A stretch of 64,000 nt of DNA from Berkiella sp964606325. Lineage in GTDB: Bacteria; Pseudomonadota; Gammaproteobacteria; Berkiellales; Berkiellaceae. The notes under the pieces are model-generated. The model had not been told where the DNA came from. It did no database searches and saw nothing but the letters and a program-made list of their open reading frames with translations. Below are positions 18,615 through 27,815 of the stretch, one piece after another. The stretch's first letter is position 1, and each line of letters opens with the position of its first letter. The stretch covers positions 77,921-141,920 of the forward strand of contig CAZSGE010000002.1 of NCBI GenBank assembly GCA_964606325.1. The letters are read 5' to 3'. The position numbers and the translations under genes are program-made.

Positions 18615-20387
18615 ATGCAAGAACATAAGTTTCACCATTTATTAAAGCGTCAAATGAAAAATGCTGGGATTTTGGAAAGCGATCCGATACCAGATAATTA
18701 TTTAAAATTACTATCGCACATCAACACTGCTTATATTGAAGCTGACCAAAGTCGCTACATTATTGAGCGATCCATGGAGATATCATCACAAGAAATGCTT
18801 CACTTAAGAGAAGTATTACAAAAGGAAAAGGAAATAATTCAAGCGGTCATATCTGATGGTTTTTGCGTACTAGATCCATTCTGGAAAATATCAAGTTTGA
18901 ATATGACTGGCGCCAAACTTTTATGTTGCTCTAGTGATGCTGTTATAGGAAAACCTTTTTATGAAATATTTAAATTGTACGAGGAAGAAAAAGATAATCT
19001 AGCTGAAGTTAAACTACATCACTTACAAGAGCAATGTGCGAGAAATGAAATATATCACTGTGAGAGAGGACGAATCAAAACCTACCAGGGCGTCAATCAC
19101 GCCATTTCCTTTTCTATCAATCCCCTTCCTCTTATTAACAATAAATTGTTTGGTGGAGCAGTGCTAATTTTGCATGACATCACCAAACAAATTGAAACGG
19201 AAACTTTATTACAAACTTCTTTAAAAGCAGCGCAAGAATCTAACAAATCTAAAGCCCTGTTTTTAGCTAACATGAGTCATGAAATACGTACACCAATGAA
19301 TGGCATTTTAGGTATGTTGCAGTTACTAATGCATACACCTTTGGATGATACTCAAAAAAATTACACGAACAAATGCTTTGATTGCGCAAACTCTTTGCTA
19401 CGAATAATTGGTGACATTTTAGATTTCTCTAAAATTGAAGCAGGCAAAGTTGACTTTGAAAATAAGGAATTTAACATAAAAGAAGAGTTCGAAAACTTAG
19501 TCATTATTTATGGTGCTCAATCTAAAGAGAAAAATTTAAATCTGAAGCTTATATTTGACAAATCAATTCCTGACCTTGTTAAAGGCGATGTGTTTAGAAT
19601 TAGACAAATCATCACAAATTTAATTAACAATGCCATTAAGTTTACACCTAATGATGGTCACATCACAATTGAGGTTTCACTGAAGAATACTTATAAAAAC
19701 AAACTTGTTTTACATTTTTCAATTCAAGATACCGGGATTGGCATCAAAAAGGAAATGCAATCAAAAATATTTGAAGCATTCTCGCAAGCAGATGAATCTA
19801 CCACACGAGAATATGGTGGAACAGGCCTAGGATTAGCAATTTGCAAACATTTGGTAAATTTAATGGGCGGCGAAATCACTGTCACATCAACACATGGCAA
19901 AGGTAGCACTTTTTCATTTAACTTAGAATTAGAGAAAGCATCTAAGCATGTTTGCGAGCAACCAGAAAACTATTTACTAAATTCTATTCCGCAGTTTAAA
20001 GCACATGTTTTGTTGGTAGAAGATAATCCCGTAAACCAAACCGTTGTGAATGATATGTTAAAAACACTAGGTTGCGATATTCATATTGCTCAATCAGGAA
20101 CTGCGGCTTTAGAAGCTGTTCAAAAAGAAAAATATGACTTAATCTTGATGGATTGCCATATGCCAGGCATGGATGGCTTTGTTGCCACTGAAAAAATTCG
20201 CGAGCTAGAAAAATCGACTGATATTCAGGATGGCAAAAGCATCATTGTCGCTTTGACTGCAAATACTTTAAAAGGAACAAAAGAGCGTTGCCTTTCAGTG
20301 GGCATGGACGATTATTTATCAAAGCCTATTAATTATTCTCATCTGTGTACTGTACTATGCAAACACCTTCCCTATTCACAAATATAG
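18615..20387 (+). CDS. soluble hybrid histidine kinase (PAS-HisKA-HATPase-REC)
   Basis: A 590-residue kinase without membrane segments. Order: N-terminal helical region (1-72), PAS domain (about 73-195), HisKA with phosphoacceptor His222 (FLANMSHEIRTPMNGILGM), HATPase_c (N box NLINNAIKFTP about 335-345, G1 DTGIGI, G2 GGTGLGLAI), then a receiver domain with Asp513 (LILMDCHMPGMDG) and YLSKP. Cotranscribed with the FIST gene and divergent from the RR-HATPase gene. No HPt domain is encoded here, so phosphotransfer to the partner regulator would need another protein or be direct. Confidence 0.92.
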   Translation: MQEHKFHHLLKRQMKNAGILESDPIPDNYLKLLSHINTAYIEADQSRYIIERSMEISSQEMLHLREVLQKEKEIIQAVISDGFCVLDPFWKISSLNMTGAKLLCCSSDAVIGKPFYEIFKLYEEEKDNLAEVKLHHLQEQCARNEIYHCERGRIKTYQGVNHAISFSINPLPLINNKLFGGAVLILHDITKQIETETLLQTSLKAAQESNKSKALFLANMSHEIRTPMNGILGMLQLLMHTPLDDTQKNYTNKCFDCANSLLRIIGDILDFSKIEAGKVDFENKEFNIKEEFENLVIIYGAQSKEKNLNLKLIFDKSIPDLVKGDVFRIRQIITNLINNAIKFTPNDGHITIEVSLKNTYKNKLVLHFSIQDTGIGIKKEMQSKIFEAFSQADESTTREYGGTGLGLAICKHLVNLMGGEITVTSTHGKGSTFSFNLELEKASKHVCEQPENYLLNSIPQFKAHVLLVEDNPVNQTVVNDMLKTLGCDIHIAQSGTAALEAVQKEKYDLILMDCHMPGMDGFVATEKIRELEKSTDIQDGKSIIVALTANTLKGTKERCLSVGMDDYLSKPINYSHLCTVLCKHLPYSQI

Positions 20388-20414
20388 GCGCTTTCATTGT
20401 TTGGCACCTATATT
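20381..20414 (+). terminator. bidirectional hairpin terminator
   Basis: AATATAGG (20381-20388) pairs with CCTATATT (20407-20414), with additional GC pairs inside, and is followed by ATTTTT on the plus strand. It spans the stop codons of the converging kinase and transporter genes. Confidence 0.6.
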
Positions 20415-21587
20415 ATTTTTCACTTTACCCAAGCAAAATATAAAGCTTGAACATATGATCCCAGCATAGACCATCCAAGCCAAATATTGCATTGAATCAG
20501 TTTTAACAAACGTAACCAACAGCGTTGAAAAAACACCAAATATGCTCATATAAGAAGAAAATATTGCCATTCTTCTCCCCATAGGTTCCGTGCACGCCTC
20601 TATCGCAAATCGACTTAGGGGACCAAAAGTCATTGCTAAGCCAAGCGCAACAAACATCATACAAATAATCATCACATATAGCGGGGATGTCGACAAACAA
20701 GCAAGTACAAAGCCAGTAGATGCTACCAATGCCACCAATAGACCTATTTTAATCAGCATAATAGGACTAACGCGATTCACTGCAAATCCTGTTATTTGGG
20801 CACCAATGATAAAAAAACCAAAAACATATAACTGTATCAATCCATATGCGATTGTAGATTGATGATAATGCTCAACTAGTATGAATGGGCTTTCCACCAC
20901 CCAGCAGATGAGAGACAGAAACATAAAACAAAAGGGTAGTGCAAAAGTAAGAAATGCTTTTCTTGTACCGATGCGCCAGTAGTCTTTAAATATTTCTCTA
21001 AGATGTAAAGGGTAGTTTTCTTTTTGGAGGCCTGGCATAGCAAAAACTAACAACAGTAAACTTGTTACCCCGCCTAGAGATAATATATTAAAAATCATAC
21101 GCCAATTTGAAAATTCAATAACCAGCGCTCCTAATATAGGGCCAAAAGCTGGCGCTAGAATAACGACTGATCCCATCAATGCTATGATTTTAATGGCGAT
21201 TTTGGTTTCAAACGTTTCATGCACAGCTGCATAGCCTGCTACCACGACAGAGCTCACTGAACAACCTTGAATAAATCTGCAGATTAAAAATATGAAGATA
21301 CTGGCTGTGTTTGCGCAAATATAACTTGCGCCTGTAAAACAAAGCACACCAAATATCAACACTATTTTTCTGCCATATCTATCGGACAGAGGCCCCATCA
21401 AGAGTTGCATCGATGCTGAGCCTAAAAACCAATAAAGCAAAGTATCTTGGGCAAGATGTTGTGAAATGCCAAATTCAGCCATCAGCATTGGCAAACCTGG
21501 CAAGTACATATCATTGGCAAGGTATGTAAATATTTCAAAAAATACAATTGCTAAAGGAAACCAATATGAAATTTTAGCATGTGGCAT
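20394..21587 (-). CDS. Bcr/CflA-type MFS drug efflux transporter
   Basis: A 397-residue, 12-helix major facilitator of the drug:H+ antiporter-1 type. Hallmarks are YLANDMYLPGLPMLMAEFG at the first helix, QLLMGPLSDRYGRKIVLIFG in loop 2-3 and RFIQGCSVSSVVVAGYAAVHE in helices 4-5. Relatives Bcr, CflA and MdfA export antibiotics and other small molecules. It stands alone, convergent with the hybrid kinase. The substrate is not predictable. Confidence 0.85.
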   Translation of the reverse strand: MPHAKISYWFPLAIVFFEIFTYLANDMYLPGLPMLMAEFGISQHLAQDTLLYWFLGSASMQLLMGPLSDRYGRKIVLIFGVLCFTGASYICANTASIFIFLICRFIQGCSVSSVVVAGYAAVHETFETKIAIKIIALMGSVVILAPAFGPILGALVIEFSNWRMIFNILSLGGVTSLLLLVFAMPGLQKENYPLHLREIFKDYWRIGTRKAFLTFALPFCFMFLSLICWVVESPFILVEHYHQSTIAYGLIQLYVFGFFIIGAQITGFAVNRVSPIMLIKIGLLVALVASTGFVLACLSTSPLYVMIICMMFVALGLAMTFGPLSRFAIEACTEPMGRRMAIFSSYMSIFGVFSTLLVTFVKTDSMQYLAWMVYAGIICSSFIFCLGKVKNNIGAKQ

Positions 21588-21741
21588 AAATAGTAAACTT
21601 ATATAAAAATGGATGTGATAATATTGATTGCACTTTAAATTTAGCTAACCAGTTAATTTGGTTTTATTTACTCTTAAATTGCATTCTAACTTAAAATCAC
21701 AGAAAATGTCGGTTCCCTTTCCAAAATTGAGTTGAACCAAA

Positions 21742-21978
21742 ATGCAATTATTATCCCGAGCACAAATAGAAAAAGTAAATGGTGGCAATAGTGAAACGGA
21801 TGCTGATGGTTTCACGGTATTGATGCTAGGATGGCTGGCCGCACTGATTATCCAACCGCAACAACAAACGCCTGCTCTAGCGGCTGTAGCCTATACAAGC
21901 GGAAATGACTGTCTGTATAAGCAAAGCGAGCCTTGTTTGTTAGCTCATGAGAACGACCATACTCTCCAACAAGGATAA
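21742..21978 (+). CDS. small peptide with a double-glycine leader
   Basis: A 78-residue peptide. The first 15 residues, MQLLSRAQIEKVNGG, fit the double-glycine leader pattern (hydrophobic positions at -12, -7 and -4 and GG at the cut) used by bacteriocins, microcins and related exported peptides. After the GG comes a hydrophobic stretch (FTVLMLGWLAALII) and a tail with two cysteines (DCLYKQSEPC). No peptidase-ABC transporter is seen in the window. A hairpin overlaps the stop codon. Microcin, signalling peptide or small membrane protein are all possible. Confidence 0.55.
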   Translation: MQLLSRAQIEKVNGGNSETDADGFTVLMLGWLAALIIQPQQQTPALAAVAYTSGNDCLYKQSEPCLLAHENDHTLQQG

Positions 21979-21987
21979 TCCTTGTTG
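21967..21987 (+). terminator. hairpin at the stop codon of the GG-leader gene
   Basis: CAACAAGGA (21967-21975) pairs with TCCTTGTTG (21979-21987) around a three-base loop that contains the stop codon. It has no T-run of its own; a second T-rich palindrome follows at 22011. Confidence 0.55.
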
Positions 21988-22010
21988 AATGACTAAACTA
22001 TCTTTTCTTC

Positions 22011-22032
22011 AAAAAATACTATAGTATTTTTT
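22011..22032. terminator. perfect 22-bp AT palindrome ending in six T
   Basis: Positions 22011-22021 are the exact reverse complement of 22022-22032: six A, then TACTATAGTA, then six T. It may act as a bidirectional terminator for the small-peptide gene, or as a regulatory site for the gene at 22068. Confidence 0.5.
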
Positions 22033-22067
22033 GTTGGAAATGCTAACAAATTCAAAAGGACTTACAT

Positions 22068-22289
22068 ATGAAACGCGCGATCAAAGCTATTTTGTCTATC
22101 AGTCTTTTAGCCTTTTATGTCCAAGGTTACTGCGATACCGCCCCCCCTCAGGAAGCAATGGCAGCCTGTGCTGACAAAGAAGATGGCGATGCATGTGAAT
22201 ACACCAACAAAGAAGGTACATTGTTAGGCGGCTTTTGTCGCATCAATCAGAGTAGCCAAGGTAAACTGGTTTGTGTACCTTCTCAATAA
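22068..22289 (+). CDS. small exported Cys-rich protein
   Basis: A 73-residue protein with a signal peptide (MKRAIKAILSISLLAFYV, cut after GYC or nearby). The mature peptide holds four cysteines in the pattern ACADKEDGDACEYTN...GGFCRIN...LVCVP. Short proteins with this CxxKxxGDxC...GxCR...LxCVP spacing occur widely in proteobacteria and are presumably disulfide-bonded in the periplasm; their function is unknown. It follows the GG-leader peptide gene and ends before a hairpin at 22319. Confidence 0.65.
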   Translation: MKRAIKAILSISLLAFYVQGYCDTAPPQEAMAACADKEDGDACEYTNKEGTLLGGFCRINQSSQGKLVCVPSQ

Positions 22290-22318
22290 CCCAAACAAAT
22301 TAGAAAAATGACTAACAA

Positions 22319-22338
22319 AAGCCACAACAAAGTGGCTT
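22319..22338 (+). terminator. hairpin between the Cys-rich gene and miaB
   Basis: AAGCCAC (22319-22325) pairs with GTGGCTT (22332-22338) around a six-base loop. It separates the small exported-protein gene from the miaB operon. There is no T-run. Confidence 0.45.
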
Positions 22339-22397
22339 ACCCTCTCAAAAATCGTTAGAATTTGCCTTTTCTCGTTGTACCAAGTGAGCCCTCCTCT

Positions 22398-23741
22398 GTG
22401 GAAAAGCAATTGTATATAGAAACCTGGGGCTGCCAGATGAATCAGTATGACACTAAACGCATGGCGGAATTGCTTGAAGCTAGCCATGGTTTGAAGTTGT
22501 CAGACTCCCCAGAAAATGCAGATGTTCTTTTGATGAATACTTGCTCTATTCGTGAAAAGGCGCAAGAAAAGGTGTTTTCGCGTTTAGGCCAATGGCGTGA
22601 ACTAAAAGAAAGCAACCCCAAGATAATCATTGGTGTGGGTGGGTGCGTTGCAAGCCAGGAAGGCGCCGCGATTCGATCAAGAGCGCCTTACGTTGATATC
22701 GTGTTTGGCCCGCAAACGTTACATCGTCTGCCCACATTACTAAATCAAGTCAAGCGCAACGGGCGACCAGCCATCGATATAACATTCCCCCTGATTGAGA
22801 AATTTGATTGTTTGCCCGAGCCTAAAGCAGATGGCCCAAGTGCACTCGTTTCTATTCAAGAAGGTTGTAGCAAATATTGTTCTTATTGTATTGTTCCTTA
22901 CACACGAGGCGAAGAAGTTAATCGTCCCTTGGATGATATTATTGCTGAAGTGGCCCATCTAGCCGCTCATGGCGTCAAAGAAATTACCTTGCTTGGGCAA
23001 AATGTAAATGCCTATCGAGGTTTAACGCACGATGGCCATGTGGCTGATTTAGCACTACTTATTCGCTACGTCGCCAAAATTGAAAGTATAGATAGGATTC
23101 GTTTTACAACCTCTCATCCTAATGAATTTTCACCCAGTTTAATTCAAGCGTATGCTGATATTCCCGCGCTTGCGAATCATTTACATTTACCCGTGCAAAG
23201 TGGTTCAGATAGAATTTTAGGATTGATGGGACGTGGACACACTACCTTGGAATATAAATCAAAACTTCGCCGCTTACGCGAAGTAAGACCCGATATTTCT
23301 ATCACGTCTGATTTTATCGTGGGTTATCCAGGTGAAACAGAAGATGATTTTGCGGCTACATTAAATTTAGTCACAACTGTGGGGTTTGATTTATCTTATT
23401 GCTTTATCTATAGCGCCAGACCCGGCACACCTGCAGCGTCACTTGATGATGAAGTACCGCTTGAAGTTAAAAAGCAGCGATTAAGCATTTTGCAAAATGT
23501 CTTAGCAGAACAAGCAAATAAAATAAGCATGAACATGGTAGGCAAAACCGAACGGGTTTTGGTAATTAGCCCTTCCAAAAAGAGTCCTGAAACTGAACTG
23601 TATGGAAGAACGGAAAATAACCGTGCCGTACATTTTAGAGGTGATAAGTCTTTAGTGGGTCATTTTGTGGATGTACACATTATTGAAGCAAGGCCCAATT
23701 CATTGCGAGCCAAGCTCTGTGACCAGATGGTAAGTGCATGA
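22398..23741 (+). CDS. miaB: tRNA-2-methylthio-N6-dimethylallyladenosine synthase
   Basis: A radical-SAM methylthiotransferase that converts i6A37 to ms2i6A37 in tRNAs reading UNN codons. With the GTG at 22398 it has 447 residues. The N-terminal UPF0004 cysteines are Cys12 (TWGCQMN), Cys49 and Cys83. The radical-SAM CxxxCxxC is Cys157/161/164 (EGCSKYCSYC). A C-terminal TRAM domain covers about 375-440. The start is chosen because MEKQLYIETWGCQMN matches the family N-terminus; a TTG at 22362 would add 12 unrelated residues. Neither has a strong ribosome site. First gene of miaB-phoH-ybeY-ybeX-lnt. Confidence 0.95.
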   Translation: MEKQLYIETWGCQMNQYDTKRMAELLEASHGLKLSDSPENADVLLMNTCSIREKAQEKVFSRLGQWRELKESNPKIIIGVGGCVASQEGAAIRSRAPYVDIVFGPQTLHRLPTLLNQVKRNGRPAIDITFPLIEKFDCLPEPKADGPSALVSIQEGCSKYCSYCIVPYTRGEEVNRPLDDIIAEVAHLAAHGVKEITLLGQNVNAYRGLTHDGHVADLALLIRYVAKIESIDRIRFTTSHPNEFSPSLIQAYADIPALANHLHLPVQSGSDRILGLMGRGHTTLEYKSKLRRLREVRPDISITSDFIVGYPGETEDDFAATLNLVTTVGFDLSYCFIYSARPGTPAASLDDEVPLEVKKQRLSILQNVLAEQANKISMNMVGKTERVLVISPSKKSPETELYGRTENNRAVHFRGDKSLVGHFVDVHIIEARPNSLRAKLCDQMVSA

Positions 23742-23800
23742 TTAATATAGATTATTTGTAAAACTAGGAGCAGTGCTTTGCAGGTCCTTCATTAAGAGTT

Positions 23801-24853
23801 ATGCTTAAAGATGAACCCCTTTTTATAAGGCCACCAGGAATTCAATTGAGCGATAAAGTTAGTTATTGCGAAATTTCATTATTACCTATCGATAACCGTA
23901 GATTAATGAGTCTATGCGGTCATGTTGATGAGCACATAAGACTAATCGAGCGTCGCATTGGCGTGGAAATAAGTAATCGAGGCAATGTCTTTCAAATCAT
24001 GGGTGATAAAGAATCCGTCCACATTACACACAATCTTATTAACACGCTCTATGCGCAAACCGAAAGCGGTATTGAGCTCTCTCCAGAAAGTGTTCATTTG
24101 GCAATACAGGAAAGTGTTCAAATGCTAGATAAATCCAAAACGCATCGTCCTCCTGCGCCTTTAATGCATGAAAACAACGATCTTATACTTAAAACACGAA
24201 ATGGTTTAATCAAACCCCATGGTAAAAATCAACTTCACTATCTTCAAAATATCGCCCTGCACGATATTAATTTTGGCATAGGTCCTGCTGGTACAGGTAA
24301 AACCTATTTGGCTGTTGCTATGGCAGTAAAAGCCTTAGAAGCAGAAAAAGTTCGACGTATTGTTTTAGTTCGCCCGGCAGTGGAAGCTGGAGAAAGATTA
24401 GGATTTTTACCTGGCGATTTAAGCCAAAAAATTGATCCCTATTTGCGACCACTATACGATGCACTTTATGAAATGCTAGGCTTTGAGCGCGTCAGTAAAT
24501 TAATGGATAGAAATGTTATTGAGCTTGCACCTTTAGCTTATATGCGCGGCAGAACATTAAATGATGCTTTTATTATTTTAGACGAAAGCCAAAATACCAC
24601 CCGCGAGCAAATGAAAATGTTTCTTACTAGACTTGGGTTTGGCTCAAAGGCCGTGATCACAGGCGACATTACCCAAGTCGATCTTCCTAAAGGGATTGCC
24701 TCTGGTCTTAAACATGCTGTTGCTGTCTTGAAAGACATCCCAGAAATGAGTTTTACTTTTTTTGAATCCAAGGATGTTGTGAGACATCCTTTAGTACAAA
24801 GCGTGGTTGAAGCGTATGAACGCTATGAAAATCAACCCAAAGACGAGGGTTAA
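23801..24853 (+). CDS. ybeZ: PhoH-like ATPase YbeZ
   Basis: A 350-residue PhoH-family P-loop ATPase. An N-terminal KH-like region precedes the Walker A motif GPAGTGKT at 161-168 and Walker B (FIILDESQNTT). The next gene is YbeY, with which YbeZ interacts in RNA maturation in other bacteria. The stop codon overlaps the ybeY ATG by one base (TAATG), so the two are translationally coupled. Confidence 0.95.
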   Translation: MLKDEPLFIRPPGIQLSDKVSYCEISLLPIDNRRLMSLCGHVDEHIRLIERRIGVEISNRGNVFQIMGDKESVHITHNLINTLYAQTESGIELSPESVHLAIQESVQMLDKSKTHRPPAPLMHENNDLILKTRNGLIKPHGKNQLHYLQNIALHDINFGIGPAGTGKTYLAVAMAVKALEAEKVRRIVLVRPAVEAGERLGFLPGDLSQKIDPYLRPLYDALYEMLGFERVSKLMDRNVIELAPLAYMRGRTLNDAFIILDESQNTTREQMKMFLTRLGFGSKAVITGDITQVDLPKGIASGLKHAVAVLKDIPEMSFTFFESKDVVRHPLVQSVVEAYERYENQPKDEG

Positions 24854-25314
24854 TGAAAGGTATTGATGTTCAAGTGGTTACTAAAGTTCCTTGCCCTGCT
24901 AAAAACGAAATAAAGAGTTGGGCAAAAGCCACTTTAAACCAACAAAACACATCGGGCTCACTGGTGGTGAGAATTGTAGATGAAGCTGAAATGATATCGC
25001 TCAATCACCAGTATCGAAAAAAAGAAAAACCAACGAACGTATTATCTTTTAGATGCGATTTACCCACTCATATTCGGGGTGACATTTTGGGCGATATTGT
25101 GATATGCGCCAGTGTTGTTGCAAGTGAGGCGTTGGCCCAAGACAAAACCGCACAAGAACATTGGGCGCACATGGTTGTCCATGGGGTTTTGCACTTGCTT
25201 GGCTTTGATCACGAAAATGAGCAAGATGCCACCAAAATGGAAAATCATGAAATAACGATTTTATCTGAGTTAGGCTTTGCCAATCCTTATAGAGTGACTA
25301 AAATGCATGAGTGA
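24853..25314 (+). CDS. ybeY: endoribonuclease YbeY
   Basis: A 153-residue zinc-dependent endoribonuclease needed for 16S rRNA 3'-end maturation and ribosome quality control. The zinc motif HGVLHLLGFDH supplies His110, His114 and His120. RPTNVLSF is represented here by KPTNVLSFRCDLP. It overlaps ybeZ by one base and ybeX by eight. Confidence 0.95.
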   Translation: MKGIDVQVVTKVPCPAKNEIKSWAKATLNQQNTSGSLVVRIVDEAEMISLNHQYRKKEKPTNVLSFRCDLPTHIRGDILGDIVICASVVASEALAQDKTAQEHWAHMVVHGVLHLLGFDHENEQDATKMENHEITILSELGFANPYRVTKMHE

Positions 25315-26149
25315 CGATGAGACTAATCTAACCAGTACACCTTCATGGTTAAAACGGTTAAGCAATGCCTTGGGCAAGAACCCCAAGACACGAGAGGAAC
25401 TACTTGATCTGCTGCGAGACATGCAGCATGACTTGCTCGATCCCGATTCATTAAGAATGATAGAAGGTGTCTTGCAAGTTTCGCAAATGACGGTAAGCGA
25501 AATTATGCTACCAAGAGCGGAAATGGTGGTCGTACAAAAAGATTCATCTTACGAACAAATTTTGCCTATCGCTATTAAATCTGGTCATTCGCGTATACCC
25601 GTCATTGGAGAAAACAAAGACGAAGTGATTGGAATATTAATGGTTAAAGACTTATTAATTTTCTCACTTGAAGGTGAAGATAAGTTTTCATTAAAAGACA
25701 TCTTAAGGCCTGCCGTGTTCGTACCGGAAAATAAACGTCTGAATATGTTGTTAAATGAGTTTCGAAAAAACCGGAATCATATTGCTATTGTGGTTGATGA
25801 ATATGGCGGCGTTACAGGGCTCGTTTCAATTGAAGATATCTTAGAACAGATAGTGGGGGATATCGAAGATGAACATGACGTTGAAAAAGATGTCTATATT
25901 CGTCAACATAAAGATGATACCTATTCCATTAAAGCGATTACCCCCATTGAAGATTTTAACCGCTTTTTTGGCACCACACTCAAAGATGATGAATATGACA
26001 CCATTGGTGGTTTGGTTTTGCAAGGGTTTGGGCACTTACCCAAACGGGGCGAAACAATTATGGTAGAAGAGATCCCGTTCAAGGTTTTAAGAGCCAATAA
26101 TCGACGGATCCAAGTGTTACAAACCAAATTGACGCCAATAGAAAAATAA
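25307..26149 (+). CDS. ybeX: CBS-domain protein YbeX/CorC
   Basis: A 280-residue protein with a CBS pair (about 65-185; VSEIMLPRAEMVVVQ and IAIVVDEYGGVTGLVS) and a C-terminal transporter-associated CorC_HlyC domain (about 200-280). Called CorC for its link to Mg2+/Co2+ efflux; in E. coli it is also tied to ribosome metabolism together with YbeY. It has no membrane segments and overlaps the ybeY end by eight bases. Confidence 0.93.
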   Translation: MSDDETNLTSTPSWLKRLSNALGKNPKTREELLDLLRDMQHDLLDPDSLRMIEGVLQVSQMTVSEIMLPRAEMVVVQKDSSYEQILPIAIKSGHSRIPVIGENKDEVIGILMVKDLLIFSLEGEDKFSLKDILRPAVFVPENKRLNMLLNEFRKNRNHIAIVVDEYGGVTGLVSIEDILEQIVGDIEDEHDVEKDVYIRQHKDDTYSIKAITPIEDFNRFFGTTLKDDEYDTIGGLVLQGFGHLPKRGETIMVEEIPFKVLRANNRRIQVLQTKLTPIEK

Positions 26150-26172
26150 ATTCGCATATTTAAGGGAGCATC

Positions 26173-27744
26173 ATGAAGGATCTGTATAAAAAAATAAAAC
26201 CCTATCTTCCCTATCTTGTCGCCTTACTGAGTGGTGGCTTATTAACCTATGCTTTTGCGCCCTATAATGCAGGCATCGTCGCTATCATTTCACCGGCACT
26301 GCTACTGTGGTGCTTAGTAAAACAGTCTCCTAAAAAAGCGCTGCTGATTGGCCTATGCTATGGAATTGGCATGTTTGGCATGGGCGTTAATTGGGTTTAT
26401 TACAGTATTCATGTCTATGGCAACACGCCTCCTTGGTTAGCGGGGATCATTACCGGTTTATTTGTTCTCGTGATGGCAATTTATCCTGCCATTATGAGCT
26501 GGATTTTAAATAAATTTTTCAACAAACATGAGATTGTACGAACTTTAGTTATTTTTCCTGCCCTGTGGACAATATTTGAAATTGCCAGAGGCTGGATATT
26601 AACGGGTTTCCCATGGCTTTACGTTGGCTATTCTCAAATGAGCAGCCAGTTGCAAGCATTTGCGCCAATTGGTGGCGTTTTTGCGGTCTCATGGGTAGCT
26701 GTTTTAGTGGGCAGTTTGCTTTTCAGCATTGTGATGTATTATTACGAAAATAAAGATAATGCTAAGCTGCGCAATCAATTGTTTGTTACCTTGGTTACTG
26801 TATGGGTTATTGCTTTTGGTGCAAAACAAATCAAGGGAACAGAGCAATCCGATCAATTGCTCAGTGTATCGCTTTTACAAGGTAATATCCCCCAGCTCAT
26901 GCGCTGGGATCCGGCGCATGTTGCAAATATTGTACAAACCTATCGCAGCTTAACCGATAGCGTATTAGCAACCTCGCAAGTTATCGTATGGCCTGAAGGT
27001 GCTATCCCTATCCCCTTGCCATTGTCACAAAACTTTTTTACTGAAATGGGACAGCTTGCAAGTCAATATCACACCGCCATCATCAGTGGCGTTCCCAGCC
27101 AACTTCCCGATCAAACGCACTATTATAATTCACTGATTGCTGTTGGCGCAGCTGGATCAAATAATGCAGGTTGCGAAAATTATACCACCCCAGGCTGCAG
27201 CTATGAAAAAACAAAACTTGTACCTTTCGGGGAATATGTTCCTCTAGAAACTGTGTTACGCGGTGTGATTGCTTTTCTGAATTTGCCGATGTCGAGCTTT
27301 GTCGAAGGTGAAAGCGGTCAGTCACCGTTAATCGTACAAGGTTTTCGCTTTGCGCCTGCCATTTGTTATGAAATCGCTTATCCTTTTTATGTTCAGCACC
27401 ATGCTAAAGATGCCGATTTTATTCTCACCGTGAGTAATGATACTTGGTTTGGCGATACCATAGGTCCATTACAACATTTGCAAATCGCGCAATTTCGCGC
27501 ACTTGAAACAGGCAAATATGTTATCCGCGGCACCAATACAGGTTACACCGCGATCATTTCACCTAACGGTAAACTGCAAGCAGTGGCCAAACCTTATAAA
27601 GCGGAAACCCTCACTGGAGATGTTTATGTAATGACGGGGCAAACTTTCTGGGTTCGATTCGGCTATTGGCCATTGCTGAGCGCCCTAGCCTTAACCTTGG
27701 CTGGTGGTTTTGCTTGGCAAAATCGAAAGAAGAAAAAGAAATAA
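26173..27744 (+). CDS. lnt: apolipoprotein N-acyltransferase
   Basis: A 523-residue inner-membrane enzyme that adds the third acyl chain to lipoproteins. Six or so membrane helices occupy 1-220, followed by the periplasmic nitrilase domain. Its triad reads Glu275 (VWPEGAIP), Lys346 (YEKTKLVPFGEYVPLE) and Cys398 (APAICYEIAYP). AAGGGAG lies before the ATG. Several lipoproteins in this window (LptE, RlpA, the one at 29540) would be its substrates. It is last in the miaB operon and is followed by a strong hairpin. Confidence 0.95.
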   Translation: MKDLYKKIKPYLPYLVALLSGGLLTYAFAPYNAGIVAIISPALLLWCLVKQSPKKALLIGLCYGIGMFGMGVNWVYYSIHVYGNTPPWLAGIITGLFVLVMAIYPAIMSWILNKFFNKHEIVRTLVIFPALWTIFEIARGWILTGFPWLYVGYSQMSSQLQAFAPIGGVFAVSWVAVLVGSLLFSIVMYYYENKDNAKLRNQLFVTLVTVWVIAFGAKQIKGTEQSDQLLSVSLLQGNIPQLMRWDPAHVANIVQTYRSLTDSVLATSQVIVWPEGAIPIPLPLSQNFFTEMGQLASQYHTAIISGVPSQLPDQTHYYNSLIAVGAAGSNNAGCENYTTPGCSYEKTKLVPFGEYVPLETVLRGVIAFLNLPMSSFVEGESGQSPLIVQGFRFAPAICYEIAYPFYVQHHAKDADFILTVSNDTWFGDTIGPLQHLQIAQFRALETGKYVIRGTNTGYTAIISPNGKLQAVAKPYKAETLTGDVYVMTGQTFWVRFGYWPLLSALALTLAGGFAWQNRKKKKK

Positions 27745-27752
27745 TACTCACC

Positions 27753-27790
27753 TTTCCTACGTGCCGTGGCTGTCCACGGCATCCAGGAAA
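27753..27790. terminator. long hairpin between lnt and hipA
   Basis: TGCCGTGG (27762-27769) pairs with CCACGGCA (27774-27781) around a four-base loop. The stem is extended outside a 3-base internal loop by TTTCCT (27753-27758) and AGGAAA (27785-27790). It lies between convergent genes and can serve both. Confidence 0.75.
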
Positions 27791-27815
27791 TTATCTTCGT
27801 TTGTTTTGAGAAAAA

